Source: LZORAL124-50-18 sp051208045
Lineage (GTDB): Bacteria; Pseudomonadota; Gammaproteobacteria; Pseudomonadales; Oleiphilaceae
Assembly (NCBI GenBank): GCA_051208045.1
Contig: JBPJFY010000008.1
Span: forward strand, 109,074 to 173,073
Direction: 5' to 3'
DNA: 64,000 nt
Shown in pieces: positions 61,726 through 64,000 of the stretch. The position numbers and the translations under genes are program-made. A model generated the notes under the pieces. It saw only the letters and a list, made by a program, of their open reading frames with translations. It was not told where the DNA came from and ran no database searches. The first letter of the stretch is position 1; each line of letters starts with the position of its first letter.

Positions 61726-63798
61726 ATGGAGATTGCCATACTCATCTTTTCGTAATTGCCAGCCGGCATGCACGAACACGGTGGAAACCGGATCGGTCAC
61801 AATCAGTGGGCCCACGAGCGGGCAGTCGACCGGGAGGGTGTCACGGGAGAGGCAAACTGCGGTTGCTCCGTCAGTCAGCTGACGCTGGTCTGCGCCGGTC
61901 ACCGTTTCTGGCTGCACCGGCTGGGTGCTGACCGTTGGGCTCCCGGGGGGCTGTGTCTCCGCGGGGGCTGCCCGTGGGGGTGCGGTCATCGGGAGTGATA
62001 CCCTGTGGGCGGGAACGGAGGCATTGAGTTTGACGGTGGCCAGTTCAACCGGGCGATCCATTTTATGCCCATACCGTTGTGCATGTGCTTCGTGAAAGGC
62101 CAGGATGAGTGACTGAATGGTCGTATCCAAGAGGGGAGAAGCCGTGTCGACCGGGAGTGTGAGCGCGTATCGCTGTCCCAGATACCGCAGTGCGACCTCC
62201 CGTGTGAACGTGATCTTTTCGGGGGCCACGCCTTCTTCGATCAGCTCGGCCCTGGCCTGGTTTGCGAGTGCATCAAAGATCTCGCTAATGTCGCTCGGGG
62301 TGACCGCATCCAATCGTTTAATCATGCTGTGCGAGAGCCTTCGCTCTTTGGGCGCGACAATCATGCCGAGTGCGGAGAGAACGCCGCTGTGTACCGGAAC
62401 GAGCGCGCTGGGTATCTCCAGTGCTTCGCTGAGCGCACACACGTGCAGCCCGCCAGCGCCACCAAAACAGCAGAGGGTGAACTGACGCGGATCAACGCCT
62501 TTATGGACGGAAATCTTGCGCAAAGCTTCGACCATATGTGTGTTAGCCACCGTCAGTACACCTTTTGCCGTGGCAATCGGATCCAGATTGATTTCCTGAG
62601 CGAGCGCTTCGACCGCAGCGGCTGTGGCTGATTGGTCCAGCGGCATCCCGCCACCCAGAAAGCTGTCGGGTAAGATACGACCCAGAAATACGTTGGCGTC
62701 TGTGACGGTCACCTGTTGGCCACCTTGCCCGTAGCAGGCCGGGCCGGGGGACGCGCCTGCGGATTGTGGGCCAACCTGAAGCATGCCACCAGCATCTTTC
62801 CACGCGATGGACCCCCCGCCCGCGCCGATGGTGTGCATGTCTACCATGGGAGCGGCCACCGGAAAGTCGGCAATCTGTCCCTGGTGGGAGATCCGGATAT
62901 CACCGTCAATCAGTGCCACATCCGTGGATGTGCCGCCCATATCAAAGGTCAGCAGACGCGAAATGCCGGTCATCTGTCCAATCGTTCTAGCGGCGGCCAA
63001 CCCGCCGGCCGGCCCGGACAACAGGAGGTTGGCGGCGCGGCGGCTGGCATTGTTGGCATCGATTGTGCCGCCTGAAGACTGCATGATGGCGAGCCGACTG
63101 GGCAAAACCCGGTTGTTGAGTGTTGTCAGGTATTTTTGCATCAGCGGGCCCAGCCAGGCGCTCAGCCAGGTGGTCATCCCGCGTTCGTACTCACCGTCCT
63201 GTGGCAGAATAAAAGACGAGCGTGCGACATAAAAATAGGGGCTGAGGGCTTCTTCCAGGCGTTTTTCATCCGCATCATCCACATAGGAAAAAAGCAGGTT
63301 GATGGCAACGGCCTCAGGTTTGGCCTCGTTTAATCGTGCTACGAGGTCATTTACCCGAGTGTCCGTCAGTTCGGTCAGAATCTGATTGTCATGCGTGCGG
63401 CGACAGGCGACTTCAAAACACAGTTCGTGAGGTACCGGCGGTGTCTCGGGAGGCGGCGTGAGGTCATAGAGTCGCTGGCGGGTCTGTCGCGCCAGTGTGA
63501 GCACATCGCCGAACCCCTCGTTGGTGACATACGCTGTTTTCACTCCCTTGCGCTCCAGAGCCGCGTTGGTGGCTACGGTGCTGCCGTGAACAATCAGCAG
63601 ATAACCATCGCTGAGTGCTTTCGCCAGCCCCATTTCTTCCAATCCTTGAAAGATCGCCTGTGAGGGGTTAGCTGGGGTGGACAACACTTTATGAATGCGC
63701 ACACTACCTGGTTCACCCGGGGAGTGGTGAGCCTGCAGTAAGACAAAATCGGTAAAGGTGCCTCCGGTATCCACGCCGAGCAACAAGGGCTGCGTCAT
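61699..63798 (-). CDS. Hydantoinase/oxoprolinase family protein, HyuA-type
   Basis: A 699-aa protein from ATG 63798, with GGAGAATC upstream; the TTG at 63801 is just before it. It opens with the ASKHA-type nucleotide-binding signature LLGVDTGGTFTDFVLL and contains IVHGSTVATNAALERKGVKT, RLLTFDMGGTSTDVALIDGD and the metal-binding-like GAGGGSIAW. It belongs to the ATP-dependent N-methylhydantoinase/5-oxoprolinase A family, normally partnered by HyuB. No HyuB lies downstream; it may be upstream beyond the window. Substrate unknown. The C-terminal 80 residues include a Pro/Thr-rich low-complexity stretch. Confidence 0.92.
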   Translation of the reverse strand: MTQPLLLGVDTGGTFTDFVLLQAHHSPGEPGSVRIHKVLSTPANPSQAIFQGLEEMGLAKALSDGYLLIVHGSTVATNAALERKGVKTAYVTNEGFGDVLTLARQTRQRLYDLTPPPETPPVPHELCFEVACRRTHDNQILTELTDTRVNDLVARLNEAKPEAVAINLLFSYVDDADEKRLEEALSPYFYVARSSFILPQDGEYERGMTTWLSAWLGPLMQKYLTTLNNRVLPSRLAIMQSSGGTIDANNASRRAANLLLSGPAGGLAAARTIGQMTGISRLLTFDMGGTSTDVALIDGDIRISHQGQIADFPVAAPMVDMHTIGAGGGSIAWKDAGGMLQVGPQSAGASPGPACYGQGGQQVTVTDANVFLGRILPDSFLGGGMPLDQSATAAAVEALAQEINLDPIATAKGVLTVANTHMVEALRKISVHKGVDPRQFTLCCFGGAGGLHVCALSEALEIPSALVPVHSGVLSALGMIVAPKERRLSHSMIKRLDAVTPSDISEIFDALANQARAELIEEGVAPEKITFTREVALRYLGQRYALTLPVDTASPLLDTTIQSLILAFHEAHAQRYGHKMDRPVELATVKLNASVPAHRVSLPMTAPPRAAPAETQPPGSPTVSTQPVQPETVTGADQRQLTDGATAVCLSRDTLPVDCPLVGPLIVTDPVSTVFVHAGWQLRKDEYGNLHLHRLTSTL

Positions 63799-64000
63799 CA
63801 AGGAGATTCTCCTGGTCCGTTGAGTGGGATGTATTGCGTCAGAGCATACCGATTTGGTAAAACAAAGCCAACATCATAGGTAGAACATTAAGCCGCCTCA
63901 CAAAGCCGTAGCCCCAAACTGAATCTTCCCGTAGAGCAGTCTCTTTTGGGATGGGCCCTTCCCGCATGAAGCCCAAGAAAGGCAATCAATTTACGCGCAT
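63799..64000. other. Upstream region of the hydantoinase gene, with possible dispersed-repeat fragment
   Basis: No complete gene. On the minus strand, 63841-63987 reads as a short protein-like frame (MREGPIPKETALREDSVWGY, then GFVRRLNVLPMMLALFYQ) closed by stops on both sides, and a second frame through the same DNA is also open. Such short multi-frame ORFs often mark intergenic repeats. Promoter elements not assignable. Confidence 0.3.

Overview
The window comes from a gammaproteobacterium, probably a marine member of the Cellvibrionales/Oceanospirillales/Pseudomonadales side. Signs are an algZR-hemCDXY cluster, rsmD divergent from ftsY-ftsE-ftsX-rpoH, rho/ubiD/fre, moaB-moeA-moaD-moaE, and a 'marine proteobacterial' dedicated sortase system. 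I cannot name the genus from sequence alone.

Region 1 (1-19.9 kb) is the least ordinary part. On the minus strand an operon runs from a TolC-type outer-membrane lipoprotein with two SPOR-like tails, through a LuxR-HTH/P-loop ATPase regulator, into a tandem-fused ABC exporter (TMD-NBD, degenerate C39-like domain, TMD-NBD) that leaves the window at base 1. Next come a LolA-like protein with a Pro-rich tail, an oversized flgK with no flagellar neighbours, and a 1969-aa low-complexity protein. That protein has 13 KSPKTP-type repeats, two mucin-like TSP arrays and recurrent D/N-I/V-rich modules. A 622-aa toroid-like protein follows it. These genes may form an uncharacterised export/surface-matrix system, but the functional link is inference.

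Region 2 (19.9-25.2 kb) is an AT-richer accessory patch: a nucleotidyltransferase with a BrnA-like N-terminus, an Rpn/DUF4351 nuclease, a RelB/ParE-type toxin-antitoxin pair followed by the ghost of a second rpn 3' end (31-bp direct repeat), an unknown 301-aa protein and a frameshifted remnant.

Region 3 (25.2-45.4 kb) is mostly core: DUF1244, an 819-aa nucleotidyltransferase-APH fusion, an FHA/degenerate-EAL gene coupled to algZ-algR, hemCDXY, ferredoxin-type flavin reductase + ubiD, rho, and moaB-moeA-moaD-moaE. It ends with a class GN sortase and its VIT/vWA target.

Region 4 (45.4-64 kb) starts with the sortase-system response regulator and histidine kinase, preceded by an 18-bp tandem array whose last copy supplies the ribosome-binding site. 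It continues with a periplasmic binding-like protein, a DUF4442 thioesterase-like protein, acyl-CoA-binding protein, a stand-alone integrase SAM-like domain, greB, a second two-component system, hyi-glxR, rpoH, ftsXEY, rsmD and a HyuA-type hydantoinase/oxoprolinase. No tRNA, rRNA, CRISPR array or complete insertion sequence was recognised.
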